Shown: positions 45,528 through 54,452, numbered from the stretch's first letter. The stretch: 64,000 nt of DNA from JAHECQ01 sp963775125 (GCA_963775125.1 CAVZHQ010000007.1:1054001-1118000), one strand, 5' to 3'. The notes: generated from the letters alone by a model not told the origin. Translations and numbers: made by a program.

Positions 45528-46172
45528 ATGCTGATTGACGTGTCCCCTCGGTTGTCTTCACTTCTGGCTGTCTTGTCGCTGTCCACGGTCGTTTTTTTCG
45601 GGTTCCCGTCGGCCGTGTCCGCATGCACGTGCAGCGCCGCAACCGAGAGTTTCGACGCCGCCCTACTCGACGCACCGGCTGCCGCGGAGGTGGGGATCCT
45701 GCTGAATCGGGACGGCGTGTGGGTGGCCGAGGTGCTGCACGACGCCAAAGGCAACCTTCCCGATCAGGTGGCGATCCTTGCGCCAGCCGATGCTCCGGGC
45801 GACGCCTCCGATGACGACGACTGTGGGGTGCCATGGAGGCAAGGCACCGTCACGTCGCTGGTGTTCACCGTCAACGAGGCTCGCGGCTGGCTCGCCGCGG
45901 ACGCGTGCAGTGAGGTCGATGCCACGGCTCTGAAGGAGTTCGAGGTCCCCGCTGGAGCGAGCATCACCCCGCTCGCCCTGAACGAACCCCCGGAAGCAGG
46001 GGAGTGGTCCGGTTGGCTCCTGGTCATGGTTGCGGCCGCCATTGCGCTCTACGTTGCCAAGAACTGGAGCGATCCGAATTGGCGGAACGCGTGGTTCAAG
46101 CCCAACAATTCCAGGAACTCGCCCGCACGGCGTGGAGACGACCCGAATGAGCGCGGCCACTTCGGCCGCTGA
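45528..46172 (+). CDS. Exported Cys-containing membrane-anchored protein
   Basis: 214 aa. An N-terminal signal (LSSLLAVLSLSTVVFFGFPSAVSA) precedes a mature start CTCSAATESFDAAL, reminiscent of small secreted CTC-start proteins. More cysteines (DDDDCGVPW, ADACSEVDA) could form disulfides. A C-terminal transmembrane helix (WLLVMVAAAIALYVA) and a basic, Asn-rich tail follow. No catalytic motif or known family recognised. It diverges from the CoxL-like gene with only 23 bp between starts. Confidence 0.78.
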   Translation: MLIDVSPRLSSLLAVLSLSTVVFFGFPSAVSACTCSAATESFDAALLDAPAAAEVGILLNRDGVWVAEVLHDAKGNLPDQVAILAPADAPGDASDDDDCGVPWRQGTVTSLVFTVNEARGWLAADACSEVDATALKEFEVPAGASITPLALNEPPEAGEWSGWLLVMVAAAIALYVAKNWSDPNWRNAWFKPNNSRNSPARRGDDPNERGHFGR

Positions 46173-46186
46173 TCGACACCCTCCCG

Positions 46187-47395
46187 ATGGCTCCGATTTT
46201 CAACAGTCTCCTCGAAACCGACCTCTACAAGTTCACGATGTGGCAGACCATGCTGCACCGATACCCCCAGTCCCAGGCGCAGTACACCTTCGTGACCCGC
46301 GCAGCTGCAGGCGCTCCACCTCCTGCCTTCCCGCTCGCCGACCTGGTCGACGAGGTCAACGCCGAACTCGATCATCTGTGTTCCCTGGCATTCGGCAGCG
46401 ATGAGCTCGAGTACCTCGGCGGGCTTCGATTCATGAAGTCGGACTTCATCGATCTTCTCCGGATCTTCCGATTCCAACGGGACTTCATCCGGGCCTGGGC
46501 CGATGGCGACGAGCTTCGCATCGTGGCCGAGGGCCCACAGGTGCACGTGATGGGCTTCGAGATCTTCGTCGTGGCCATCGTCAACGAGCTCTACTTCCGG
46601 CGATTCGACGCCGAGGCGGCGATGGATGAGGGGCGGAGGCGGTTGGCCGCGAAGATCACCGAACTGAAGCAGCTCGGCTTCGATCCGGTTCGGGCCCATC
46701 CCTTCGAGTTCTTCGACTTCGGACTCCGACGTCGTTTCTCTGCGACATGGCAACGAGAGGTGGTCACCGAGTTCCGGAACCAACTACCCGACTACTTCAA
46801 AGGAACATCGAACGTTCTACTGGCCAAGGACCTCGACCTCGTTCCCATCGGCACCATGGCCCATGAGTACCTGCAGATGTATCAGACGCTCGGGGTCCGG
46901 CTTCGGGACTTCCAGCGGGCCGCCCTCGAGGACTGGGTCCAGGAGTACCGCGGAGACCTCGGGATCGCGCTGACCGATGTCCTGGGAATGGATGCGTTCC
47001 TGGTCGACTTCGATCTCTACTTCGCCAAATTGTTCGATGGACTGCGGCATGACTCCGGCGACCCAGTCGTCTGGGGCGAGAAGGCGCTGACCCATTACCG
47101 CAGCCTCCGCATCGACGCGCACACCAAGCGGCTGGTGTTCTCGGATGGACTCACCATCGAGCGAGCGATCGAGCTGTACCGCCACTTCGCCGATCGGGCG
47201 CAACTCGGGTTCGGCATCGGCACTCACCTCACCAACGACGTGGGGCTCGAACCGTTGAACATCGTGATGAAGCTGACGACGTGCAACGATCAACCGGTTG
47301 CCAAGCTGTCCGACAGTCCGGGCAAGACCCTGTGCGACGATGATACGTTCCTCGCCTATCTGTGCCAGGTGTTCAACATGGACGTCCCCCGGTGA
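46187..47395 (+). CDS. pncB: Nicotinate phosphoribosyltransferase
   Basis: 402 aa. PncB motifs: LLETDLYKFTMWQTMLHRYPQ near the start, EFFDFGLRRRFS, GTSNVLLAKDLDLVPIGTMAHEY, DGLRHDSGDPVVWGEKA and FGIGTHLTNDV (phosphate-binding). It makes nicotinate mononucleotide from nicotinate and PRPP with ATP. First gene of the NAD salvage operon; its TGA overlaps the nadE GTG. Confidence 0.97.
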   Translation: MAPIFNSLLETDLYKFTMWQTMLHRYPQSQAQYTFVTRAAAGAPPPAFPLADLVDEVNAELDHLCSLAFGSDELEYLGGLRFMKSDFIDLLRIFRFQRDFIRAWADGDELRIVAEGPQVHVMGFEIFVVAIVNELYFRRFDAEAAMDEGRRRLAAKITELKQLGFDPVRAHPFEFFDFGLRRRFSATWQREVVTEFRNQLPDYFKGTSNVLLAKDLDLVPIGTMAHEYLQMYQTLGVRLRDFQRAALEDWVQEYRGDLGIALTDVLGMDAFLVDFDLYFAKLFDGLRHDSGDPVVWGEKALTHYRSLRIDAHTKRLVFSDGLTIERAIELYRHFADRAQLGFGIGTHLTNDVGLEPLNIVMKLTTCNDQPVAKLSDSPGKTLCDDDTFLAYLCQVFNMDVPR

Positions 47396-49107
47396 CCGAG
47401 CCGAGCCGCAGTCTTCGGTGCACCATCGCCCAACTCAACGTCACCATCGGCGACATCGAGGGGAACGTCGACCGAATGCTCGAGGCCGCCGAGCAGGCGG
47501 CAGCCGAGAGCGCACAACTCGTGGTCTTCTCCGAGTTGGGTGTCACGGGCTACCTCCCCGGTGATCTTCTCGACGAGCCCTCGTTCCGGCTCCGTGCGAT
47601 GGAAGGTGTCCGTCGGCTGCAGGAGGCTTCCCTGAGCTTCCCCGATCAGCATTGGGTCATCGGCGCACCCCTGCCCCACGACGGGCTCGGGAAGGGTCTG
47701 CACAACACCCTCGTCGTGCTCCACGGGGGCGAACGAGTGCTGACGTACGCCAAGCAGTTGTTGCCGTCCTACAACGTGTTCAACGAACATCGCTACTTCG
47801 ATTCCGGACCGGATGTTGCGGCCGTCCTGGACCTCGGTGAGCATCGAGTCGGCTTCCTGATCTGCGAGGACGGTTGGAACGACGAGTCGGGTGCCAGTTA
47901 CCTGACGAACCCGCTCGATCGGTTGCGTGACGCTGCGCCCGACATCGTCGTCTCGATCAATGCCAGCCCCTCCAGCGTCGGCAAACGTGAAGATCGCCAC
48001 CGCACGTTCGCCGCGGCGAGCGCCCGGTCCTGCGTGCCGATCGTGTACGTGAACCAGGTCGGCGGCCACGACCAACTCGTCTACGACGGCGCCTCCTTCA
48101 TCGCCGACCCGACGAGGGGCGTCGTGTTCGAGGCCCGGCGGTTCGAGGAGCACGTTGCTACCGTCGAGGTGTCTGATGGGGGAGCGGGGGAGGGCGAGCT
48201 GGGCTCGATCCCATCAGTGAGCGGCCTGAGCCCCCCAGAGTTCTATCGCCGCCAAATCGTGCTCGGGCTGCGCGATTACGCCAGGCGGTGCGGTTTCGCC
48301 AAGGCCGTGATCGGGTCATCGGGCGGCATCGACAGTGCGCTGACGGTAGCCCTCGCGGTCGAGGCGCTCGGGCCGGAGAACGTCGTCGCGGTCACCATGC
48401 CGTCGCGCTATTCGTCTGCTGGATCCGTCGATGACTCGGTCGACCTGTGTCGAACGCTTGACGTCGAGCTGCACACTCACCCGATCATCGACTTGGTCGC
48501 AACCTATGTTGCCGGGTTCGAGGAGAGCTTCGGCCAACCGATCAGCGCGTTGGCGCTGCAGAATCTGCAGGCCCGGATCCGAGGCACGATCCTCATGGAG
48601 TACTCGAACCACTTCGGGAACCTGCTCCTCACCACGGGCAACAAGTCGGAGTTGTCGGTCGGCTATTGCACGCTCTACGGCGACACCAACGGCGGACTCA
48701 GCCTCATCGGCGACCTGTACAAGACCGAGGTGTTCGAACTCTGCCGACACATCAACACCATTGCCGGCCGCGCCGTGATTCCCGTCGCCATCATCGACAA
48801 AGAGCCGTCCGCCGAGCTGGCTCCCGACCAGCGCGACACCGACAGCCTTCCTCCGTACCCGGTGTTGGACGAGATCTTGAAGGTGCTGATCGAGGGAGAG
48901 CATCTGGGCGCCTCGGAACGCGAGGCAGCCCAGACATTCGTCGCCGAGTTGCTCGGCGCCGACGACGGGCGGGTGCTGGTCGAACGGGTCCGACGCATGA
49001 TCTGGACCAGCGAGTACAAGCGGCGCCAGGCCCCACCCATCATCCGAGTCCGGGCCCGCGCGTTCGGAGCGGGGCGACAAATGCCGATCGCAGCACGGTA
49101 TGCCTGA
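47392..49107 (+). CDS. nadE: Glutamine-dependent NAD+ synthetase
   Basis: 571 aa from GTG 47392 (GTGA overlap with pncB). N-terminal nitrilase-type glutaminase domain with the Glu-Lys-Cys triad: FSELGVTGY, YAKQLLPSYNVF and FLICEDGW. From ~residue 280 the synthetase domain: PP-loop IGSSGGIDSAL, TGNKSELSVGYCTLYGD and DKEPSAELAP. It amidates nicotinate adenine dinucleotide to NAD+. Overlaps nadM by 8 bp. Confidence 0.97.
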   Translation: MTEPSRSLRCTIAQLNVTIGDIEGNVDRMLEAAEQAAAESAQLVVFSELGVTGYLPGDLLDEPSFRLRAMEGVRRLQEASLSFPDQHWVIGAPLPHDGLGKGLHNTLVVLHGGERVLTYAKQLLPSYNVFNEHRYFDSGPDVAAVLDLGEHRVGFLICEDGWNDESGASYLTNPLDRLRDAAPDIVVSINASPSSVGKREDRHRTFAAASARSCVPIVYVNQVGGHDQLVYDGASFIADPTRGVVFEARRFEEHVATVEVSDGGAGEGELGSIPSVSGLSPPEFYRRQIVLGLRDYARRCGFAKAVIGSSGGIDSALTVALAVEALGPENVVAVTMPSRYSSAGSVDDSVDLCRTLDVELHTHPIIDLVATYVAGFEESFGQPISALALQNLQARIRGTILMEYSNHFGNLLLTTGNKSELSVGYCTLYGDTNGGLSLIGDLYKTEVFELCRHINTIAGRAVIPVAIIDKEPSAELAPDQRDTDSLPPYPVLDEILKVLIEGEHLGASEREAAQTFVAELLGADDGRVLVERVRRMIWTSEYKRRQAPPIIRVRARAFGAGRQMPIAARYA

Positions 49108-49717
49108 AGCCGATATGTCTGAGCCCGAGATGTCTGACGTGCGGGCTGACGGCGCCGTGGTGATCGGTCGCTTCCAACCGTTTCACAACGGGCACCTTCG
49201 ACTCGTGCACCGAGCATTCGAGGTGGGGGAGCGGTGCATCGTCGTGCTGGGCTCCAGCCAGGAATCCCGCACCGAACGCAACCCATTCACGGTTGGCGAG
49301 CGGCGGTCGATGATCGAAGCCGCCGTCGAGCCCGAACATCGGCACCGACTTCGCTTCGTTGCCGTCGCCGACGTCGGCGATGAGCCCCGCTGGGCCCGAA
49401 AGGTTGAGCGTGTCGTGACACAGGTGTTGTCCGACTCGGCCGACGAAGCGACCATCTGCCTCGTGGGAGCGTTCAAGGATCCCAGCAGCGACTACCTTCG
49501 AGCGTTCCCCCGTTGGCCGTTGGTCCACGTCATGCCCGAGCCGGAGGCCGATGGCGTACTGAGCGCCACCGACCTCCGTGCCGTACTCGTGAAGACTGGG
49601 CTGTTCGGGCAATCGAGTGACCTCCTCCTCGAGGAGGCGTGGCATCGGTTGGCCCCGTTCGTTCCCACCGGCACGCTGGCGTACCTGCGCGAGTGGCGGC
49701 ACACCTTGGTCAGCTGA
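49100..49717 (+). CDS. nadM: Nicotinamide/nicotinate mononucleotide adenylyltransferase, NadM type
   Basis: 205 aa. Nucleotidyltransferase fold with VVIGRFQPFHNGHLRLVHRA (HNGH motif), GSSQESRTERNPFTVGERRSMI and a C-terminal LSATDLRAVL resembling the ISxTxIR motif. It resembles archaeal-type NadM and the first domain of bacterial NadM-Nudix fusions, here without Nudix. It joins NaMN or NMN to AMP, the step between PncB and NadE. Starts ATG 49100; ATG 49115 and 49130 are alternatives. Confidence 0.92.
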   Translation: MPEADMSEPEMSDVRADGAVVIGRFQPFHNGHLRLVHRAFEVGERCIVVLGSSQESRTERNPFTVGERRSMIEAAVEPEHRHRLRFVAVADVGDEPRWARKVERVVTQVLSDSADEATICLVGAFKDPSSDYLRAFPRWPLVHVMPEPEADGVLSATDLRAVLVKTGLFGQSSDLLLEEAWHRLAPFVPTGTLAYLREWRHTLVS

Positions 49718-49916
49718 ACGTGACGTAGCCGGCGACGAACCGCACCAGCTCGTCCTGCGTGCCCATTGACGTCACGTCCGGCAGTCCTTCGGGGCTCGCC
49801 GCGCCGGCGCCCGGACCGATCGCCAAGCCGGCCGCTGCGGTGAACGCAGTGAACAGCACGGCTTGTGCCACCGTGATCCGATATCGACACCATCGTTGTT
49901 CGTTGATCCTTCTCAT
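49710..49916 (-). CDS. Small secreted protein (68 aa)
   Basis: ATG 49916 has GGAGGG 6 bp upstream, a strong ribosome site. The 68-aa product starts MRRINEQRWCRYR, followed by a signal-like helix (VAQAVLFTAFTAAAGLAIG) and a short exported part (AASPEGLPDVTSMG... VTFS). No homologous family recognised. It overlaps the nadM end by 8 bp and diverges from the BenE-type gene. Confidence 0.65.
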   Translation of the reverse strand: MRRINEQRWCRYRITVAQAVLFTAFTAAAGLAIGPGAGAASPEGLPDVTSMGTQDELVRFVAGYVTFS

Positions 49917-50044
49917 GGTTTCCCTCCACTGTTGCTGTGCTTCCTGATGGCAGCATGAAGACAGCATCGACCCTTGCGCCAGGCGGGAAATCCCTACGTT
50001 TACCGCTCTGCATCTCGATCGCTGCGGCTGGATAACGTCGGCCG

Positions 50045-51293
50045 GTGTCCTTGGTCCGTGACTTCTCGGTCTCAACCATCACGGCCGGCTTCGTCGCTGC
50101 GCTCGTCGGTCTGACCAGCTCGATTGCCATCGTCTTCTCGGCCGCGCGGTCGTTGGGGGCCGACGATGCTCAGGTCACGTCGTGGGTTTGGGCGATCTGC
50201 ATGGGCATGGCCGCCCTCACGATCGTGCCGTCGATCAAGCTCCGAGTCCCGATCATGGTCGCCTACTCCACGCCCGGCGCTGCCATTCTGGCCACCGTCG
50301 AACCGGGTTCGTTCTCGCTGGGCGAGGCGATCGGGGCGTTCATCATCAGCGGCTTCCTGGTTGCGGTCGTCGGCTTCAGCTGGCGCGTTCGAGCGGATGA
50401 TGAACCGCATCCCGACGGCGTTGGTCAGCGCCCTCCTGGCCGGTGTGCTCACCAGGTTCGCTCTCAACGGGTTCGCCGACGCCAAGACTGCACCATGGCT
50501 CGTCCTCGTCACGACGGTCACCTACTTCGTCACTCGCCGAATCGCTCCCCGCTACGCCGTCGTCGCCGTCCTGCTCGTCGGCGTGGCCGCTGCCATGCTC
50601 GGCGGGTCGTTCGAAGCCGGGGCGTTGCAGTGGTCGCTGGCCAGACCGGTGTTCATGGAACCGAGCTTCACGGCGTCGGGACTCATCGGCATCGCCATCC
50701 CGCTCTTCATCGTGACGATGGCCGGCCAGAACCTGCCGGGGGTTGCCGCCATCCGCAACGCCCAGTACGAGGCGCCGATCTCGACCATCGTCGGCAGCAC
50801 CGGGGTCGGCTCCATGCTGCTCGCACCCTTCGGCGGTTACGCCCTCAACCTGTCGGCCATCACGGCGGCCATCTGCATGGAGCCTGCGGCGCATGAGGAT
50901 CGTGAACGGCGCTATACGGCTGCCGTAGCCAACGGCGGGTTCTACCTCGTGGCCGGCATCTTCGGCACCTCGATCACCGGCATGCTCAACGCCTTCCCGA
51001 GCGAGCTGGTTCGCATCATCGCGGCCCTTGCGCTTCTGCCCACCATCGGCAACAACCTCTCCGCCGCCACCAAGGAACCGAGCCATCGCGAAGCGGCGAT
51101 GATCACCTTCCTGGTCACGCTCTCCGGCGTCACCATCGCCAAGGTCGGTTCACCGTTCTGGGGCGCCGCGGCCGGACTCCTGGCCCTCACCCTTGCGAAC
51201 CTCCGGCCCCAGGCGTCGGTTTCCGACGCTCTCAGCCGGAGGTTCGCCGCGACCGACGCTTCCAGCCGGAGGTTCAGACGCCGCGGCGACTGA
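50045..51293 (+). CDS. BenE family benzoate/H+ symporter-type transporter, one frame change near 50385
   Basis: About 416 aa when joined, from GTG 50045. Many helices of the BenE family: TAGFVAALVGLTSSIAIVF, PIMVAYSTPGAAIL, then after an extra T in TTCAGCTGGCG the second frame continues ERMMNRIPTALVSALLAGVL, VTMAGQNLPGVAAIRNAQYE and LLAPFGGYALNLSAITAAICM. BenE proteins are placed in the nucleobase/ascorbate-like transporter group; the substrate need not be benzoate. The last ~28 codons (LRPQASVSDALSRRFAATDASSRRF) are encoded by a copy of repeat family A. Convergently overlaps an acyl-CoA dehydrogenase gene by 20 bp. Confidence 0.87.
51198..51274. repeat. Dispersed palindromic repeat, family A (copy 2)
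   Basis: AACCTCCGGC, then CGTCGG-TTT-CCGACG, AGCCGGAGGTT and a second AGCCGGAGGTT after CGACGCTTCC. It is placed inside the 3' end of the BenE-type gene and reaches the acyl-CoA dehydrogenase stop codon at 51274-51276. Confidence 0.8.
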
Positions 51294-52474
51294 CGTTCCA
51301 GGCAACATCGCGATCGAGTCGGGGCTCGCCCGGCAGCCCGAGCACCCGTTCACCGAGGATGTTCCGCTGGATCTCGTCGGTGCCGCCGCGGATCGACATC
51401 GAGGGCGAGGTGATCGTTTCGGGGGACCCGTGGCCATCGGCCAGCATTCCCTCGGCGCCGATCGCCCGATTCACCAAGTAGTTGCGACCCTTGTAGGCCG
51501 TCACCGTTCGGAGCTTCGCCCCTGACCCCGCTGGCCCAGGTGCACCGCCCGCCCGAGCCTCGTCGGACGCTCGTTGCGACGTCCAGCGGCTGACCATGTC
51601 GAAGCCGTACACGCGCATCATCTCGTCACGCACGACCGCGGAGCGCGCGTGCTCGGCGCGACGATGGGGGAGTGAGGAGGTCGGCGATCCACGACGGCAC
51701 CCGAGACTCCCGGACACTGCCGTCGCCACCGCCCCGGCCGGCACCGCCGGCTCGCTCGTGCGCGAGCACCGTCATCGCGACCCGCCAGCCCTCACCGATG
51801 TCACCGAGCCGCCAGGCGTCCGGGACTCGAGCTTCGTCGACGAACACCTCACTGAAGTGGGTATCACCATTCATCTGGCCGAGCGGTCGCACGTCGATGC
51901 CCGGCGCGTCCATGCGGACGACGAACATCGTGAGACCCTTGTGCTTGGGTTGTTCGGGGTCGGTTCGGGCAAGGCAAATGGCCCAGTCGGCCCACATCGC
52001 ACGACTCGTCCACGTCTTCTGGCCGGAGAGAATCCACTCGTCGCCATCGCGCTCGGCCCGCATGCCCAGGTTGGCCAGATCACTCCCGGCCTCAGGTTCG
52101 GAAAACATCTGGCACCAGATCTCGACGCCCGAGGCGATGGGCCGGAGCCAAAGGTTCTGTTGTTCCTCCGTCCCGTGAGCGAGCAACGCCGGACCGGCCA
52201 TGCCGAGGCCGATGGCGAAGGCGTAGAGATCGGGTACGACGAACTCACGGAGGACTCGGCCGATCTGCGCGTTCTCGGCCGGCGTGGCGTCTCGCCCGCC
52301 GTGGACCTTCGGCCAGGTCGGCACATGCCAACCGTCGCCCACGGTTGCCGCCAGGTATCGACGCCCGTCGTCCAAATTGTCCGACCCGACTCCCATGCTG
52401 GAGAGTCGTGTCGAGGCGGTGCGACGCTCGAGGAGTTCGTCGAGGGCGGCACGAATCGCGTCTTCAGTGAGCAT
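51274..52474 (-). CDS. Acyl-CoA dehydrogenase, one frame change near 51665
   Basis: About 400 aa when joined. From ATG 52474 (MLTEDAIRAALDELL) to PSWIADLL the first frame shows the N-terminal helices, FAIGLGMAGPALLAHG, WCQMFSEPEAGSDLANL and GQKTWTSRAMWADW. The second frame gives HRRAEHARSAVVRDEMM to SIRGGTDEIQRNILGERVLGLPGEP, the usual C-terminal QxxGGxxxxxE-type end in its short form (RGGTDEIQRN). FAD-dependent oxidation of an acyl-CoA. The break lies in the variable linker before the last helix bundle and is probably a sequencing indel. Confidence 0.9.
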
Positions 52475-52531
52475 GCGCCGAGTGTAAGCCCAGGCCCCCT
52501 CGCCGATCAGATCCAACCCACCTACCTTCCA

Positions 52532-52580
52532 CATCGGGAGTGCCCCGGTGCCGAAAGCGGCACCCTCACACCTCCCGATG
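52532..52580. repeat. Palindromic repeat, family B (copy 1)
   Basis: CATCGGGAGTG at one end and CTCCCGATG at the other enclose a hairpin GGTGCCG-AAAG-CGGCACC. About 49 bp. Confidence 0.8.
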
Positions 52581-52594
52581 CCCACAGCAGTCCG

Positions 52595-52642
52595 CATCGG
52601 GAGTGCCCGGATGCCGAAAAGGGCTCTGCCACACTCCCGATG
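52595..52642. repeat. Palindromic repeat, family B (copy 2)
   Basis: Perfect 11-bp ends CATCGGGAGTG and CACTCCCGATG; the internal hairpin is degenerate (ATGCCGAAAAGGGCTCT). 14 bp after copy 1. Confidence 0.8.
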
Positions 52643-52826
52643 TCTTGGGGTGCACGTGGCCGAGTCGACCACCAGCTCGGGCGTCGATCGAAGTCGAGCG
52701 ACTCGTTGTTCAGCTTCTAGTAGCATTTTCGAAACGATGACATCAGGGCAGCGTGTCGCCCCAGCGGCGAACGGCCTCCGCCTGTCGCCTCCGGCTCATC
52801 GTCGCCTTTGCCCTCCCGACCACCAC

Positions 52827-52935
52827 GGAACCGCCGGCTCCAAGCGTCGACTCGCTACGAACCTCCGGCTCCAAGCGTCGGAAACCGACGGCTGGAGCCG
52901 GCAGGTTCGTCAAGGCGAGGGCTGGAGCCGCAGGT
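52827..52935. repeat. Dispersed palindromic repeat, family A (copy 3, compound)
   Basis: GAACCGCCGGCTCCAAGCGTCG, then GAACCTCCGGCTCCAAGCG, TCGGAAACCGACGGCTGGAG, CCGGCAGGTT and a further GGCTGGAGCCGCAGGTT. Same core and centre (CGTCGGAAACCGACG) as at 21560-21674. Confidence 0.8.
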
Positions 52936-52936
52936 T

Positions 52937-52981
52937 ACATCGGGAGTGCCCGGGTGCCGAAAGCGGCACCGTCACACTCCC
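52937..52981. repeat. Palindromic repeat, family B (copy 3)
   Basis: CATCGGGAGTGCCCGGGTG, then GCCGAAAGCGGCACC and TCACACTCCCG. It abuts family A copy 3. Confidence 0.78.
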
Positions 52982-53050
52982 GCTGGTCGAACGCCTCGAA
53001 ACTGACATAAGCGTCATTATGCAGCATTACGAGAGGGAGCTGATTCATCG

Positions 53051-53941
53051 TTACTCGTGGAAGGAGTCGGCGAACAGACCTGCGCTGCTCGTTGACGTGC
53101 GGGGCTTGCGGCCGAGCGCCAACTCGGGCGGCAGGATGTCGGACCGGTCCATGATCTGGCTCGGATCGGAGTAGTACCCGAGCGCGTAGTTGCCCATCGT
53201 GTAGCCCATGAGTTCCTGAAGTTCCGGGTCGAGGTCCTTGGCGATCTCGGGTGGACACGACAGGTACTGGTTCTCCTCGGTGCGCAGCCAACCCAGGCAG
53301 TACGTGATGTTGATACCCCAGCGATCCTCGCTGCTCTGGTTCGCCCCTCCCCCGTGAATCACCGAGCCGGAGTACAGCAGGACGGACCCGGCAGGCATCA
53401 CCGCCTGGCATTTCTCGTCATCGGCAGCACGCCGGTCATCGGCCCAACGGCTGCTGCCGGGCACGACTCTGGTGGCGCCGTTCTCCTCGGTGAAGTCGGT
53501 GAGCGCCCAGATGGTGTTGAACTGCGGCTCGATCGGTGCCGGAATGTAGCCACCCCAGGCCAATCGATCTCGGTGCAGTGGCTGACTCCCCTGCTCCGGC
53601 ATGATCCTGATGACCTGGGTCAGGTGCAGTTGGATTCGGTTGGTGAACGGCGCAAGGAACGAGTTGGCCAGACTCAGCACCATAGGGTGCATCACCAGCT
53701 CCCTCGACGCCGGCGACCGGGCAACGAGGGCACCGGTCCGAGACGTCTGGAAACCCGTGAACGCGTCCCGACCTCCGGGCGTACCCTCGACCCACGGGGT
53801 CAACTCGGCCCGGAGTTGGTGGAGCTGTGATGAGTCGAGCACGTCGGTGACGATCGCCGCGCCATCCTCGTCGACAGCAGCAAGGATGGGGTCGAACGAC
53901 TCCAGGTCGGACGGATACCGGAAAGAACGGAGCTCGGCCAT
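53051..53941 (-). CDS. Phytanoyl-CoA dioxygenase family (PhyH) oxygenase
   Basis: 296 aa. Non-haem Fe(II)/2-oxoglutarate oxygenase fold: metal ligands in PLHRDRLAWGG (HxD) and VIHGGGANQS (distal His), with GSSRWADDR and NITYCLGWLRTEENQYL near the C-terminus. Family members hydroxylate lipids, amino acids or natural products; substrate not predictable. It is alone on its strand between the repeat-filled gap and the Pro/Ala-rich gene (34 bp). Confidence 0.92.
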   Translation of the reverse strand: MAELRSFRYPSDLESFDPILAAVDEDGAAIVTDVLDSSQLHQLRAELTPWVEGTPGGRDAFTGFQTSRTGALVARSPASRELVMHPMVLSLANSFLAPFTNRIQLHLTQVIRIMPEQGSQPLHRDRLAWGGYIPAPIEPQFNTIWALTDFTEENGATRVVPGSSRWADDRRAADDEKCQAVMPAGSVLLYSGSVIHGGGANQSSEDRWGINITYCLGWLRTEENQYLSCPPEIAKDLDPELQELMGYTMGNYALGYYSDPSQIMDRSDILPPELALGRKPRTSTSSAGLFADSFHE

Positions 53942-53975
53942 CGCACGATCCTAGGACGACGCCCTGGGGCTGTGC

Positions 53976-54452
53976 TCAGGGTTCGACGAGCGAACGCATG
54001 GTCCGGCGCTCGACCGGGGCCGCCACGGGCGCAGGAATCGGGGCGGGTGCGGGAGGTGGTGCTGGAGCCGGTGTGGGGGCATGAAGTGACGGTGGGACCG
54101 GAACCGGTGCTGCGGCCTTCTCGTCCGCCGCTGCCGCTCCCCCGTCGCGATCCGCTGCCTTGTCGATCGCCGTGTCGTGGGTTCCGCCGAGTGCGTCCAG
54201 CAGAATTCCCGGTTCTTCGGTGACTTCCAGGTCAATCGGCTTGAGCAGCTGAACTCCGACGATGTCGAGGGGTCCGGCGCTGAAGGCCAGGTGTCGCTTC
54301 GCGTCGATCACCTGAAGCGAGCCGTCGAACAGCGGCTCGATCGCGGCGACGATGAACCAGCCCCGGGTCTCATCGGGAACCCGGTTCACGACGTCACCCG
54401 GCATGACCTCCTCCATCCGGATTCGGGCGACCTGAATCAGATTGCGTTTCAT
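53976..54452 (-). CDS. Unknown protein with Pro/Ala-rich C-terminal tail
   Basis: 158 aa from ATG 54452, with GAGGAG 4 bp upstream. Residues ~1-85 form a compact beta-rich domain (IRMEEVMPGDVVNRVPDE, RGWFIVAAIEPLFDG, DIVGVQLLKPIDL); residues ~110-150 are a low-complexity Pro/Ala tail (PVPVPPSLHAPTPAPAP) ending MRSLVEP. No family recognised. It diverges from the AAA ATPase gene with 166 bp between, so both may be co-regulated. Confidence 0.75.
   Translation of the reverse strand: MKRNLIQVARIRMEEVMPGDVVNRVPDETRGWFIVAAIEPLFDGSLQVIDAKRHLAFSAGPLDIVGVQLLKPIDLEVTEEPGILLDALGGTHDTAIDKAADRDGGAAAADEKAAAPVPVPPSLHAPTPAPAPPPAPAPIPAPVAAPVERRTMRSLVEP

Larger units (their letters stand above)
52475..53050. 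other. 576-bp gene-free stretch filled by two repeat families
   Basis: No supported coding region. It contains three copies of repeat family B, one compound copy of family A and, between them, an AT-richer piece (about 52690-52745, with TTCTAGTAGCATTTTCGA) that could hold a promoter. It separates the divergent-facing acyl-CoA dehydrogenase start from the end of the PhyH gene. Confidence 0.7.
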
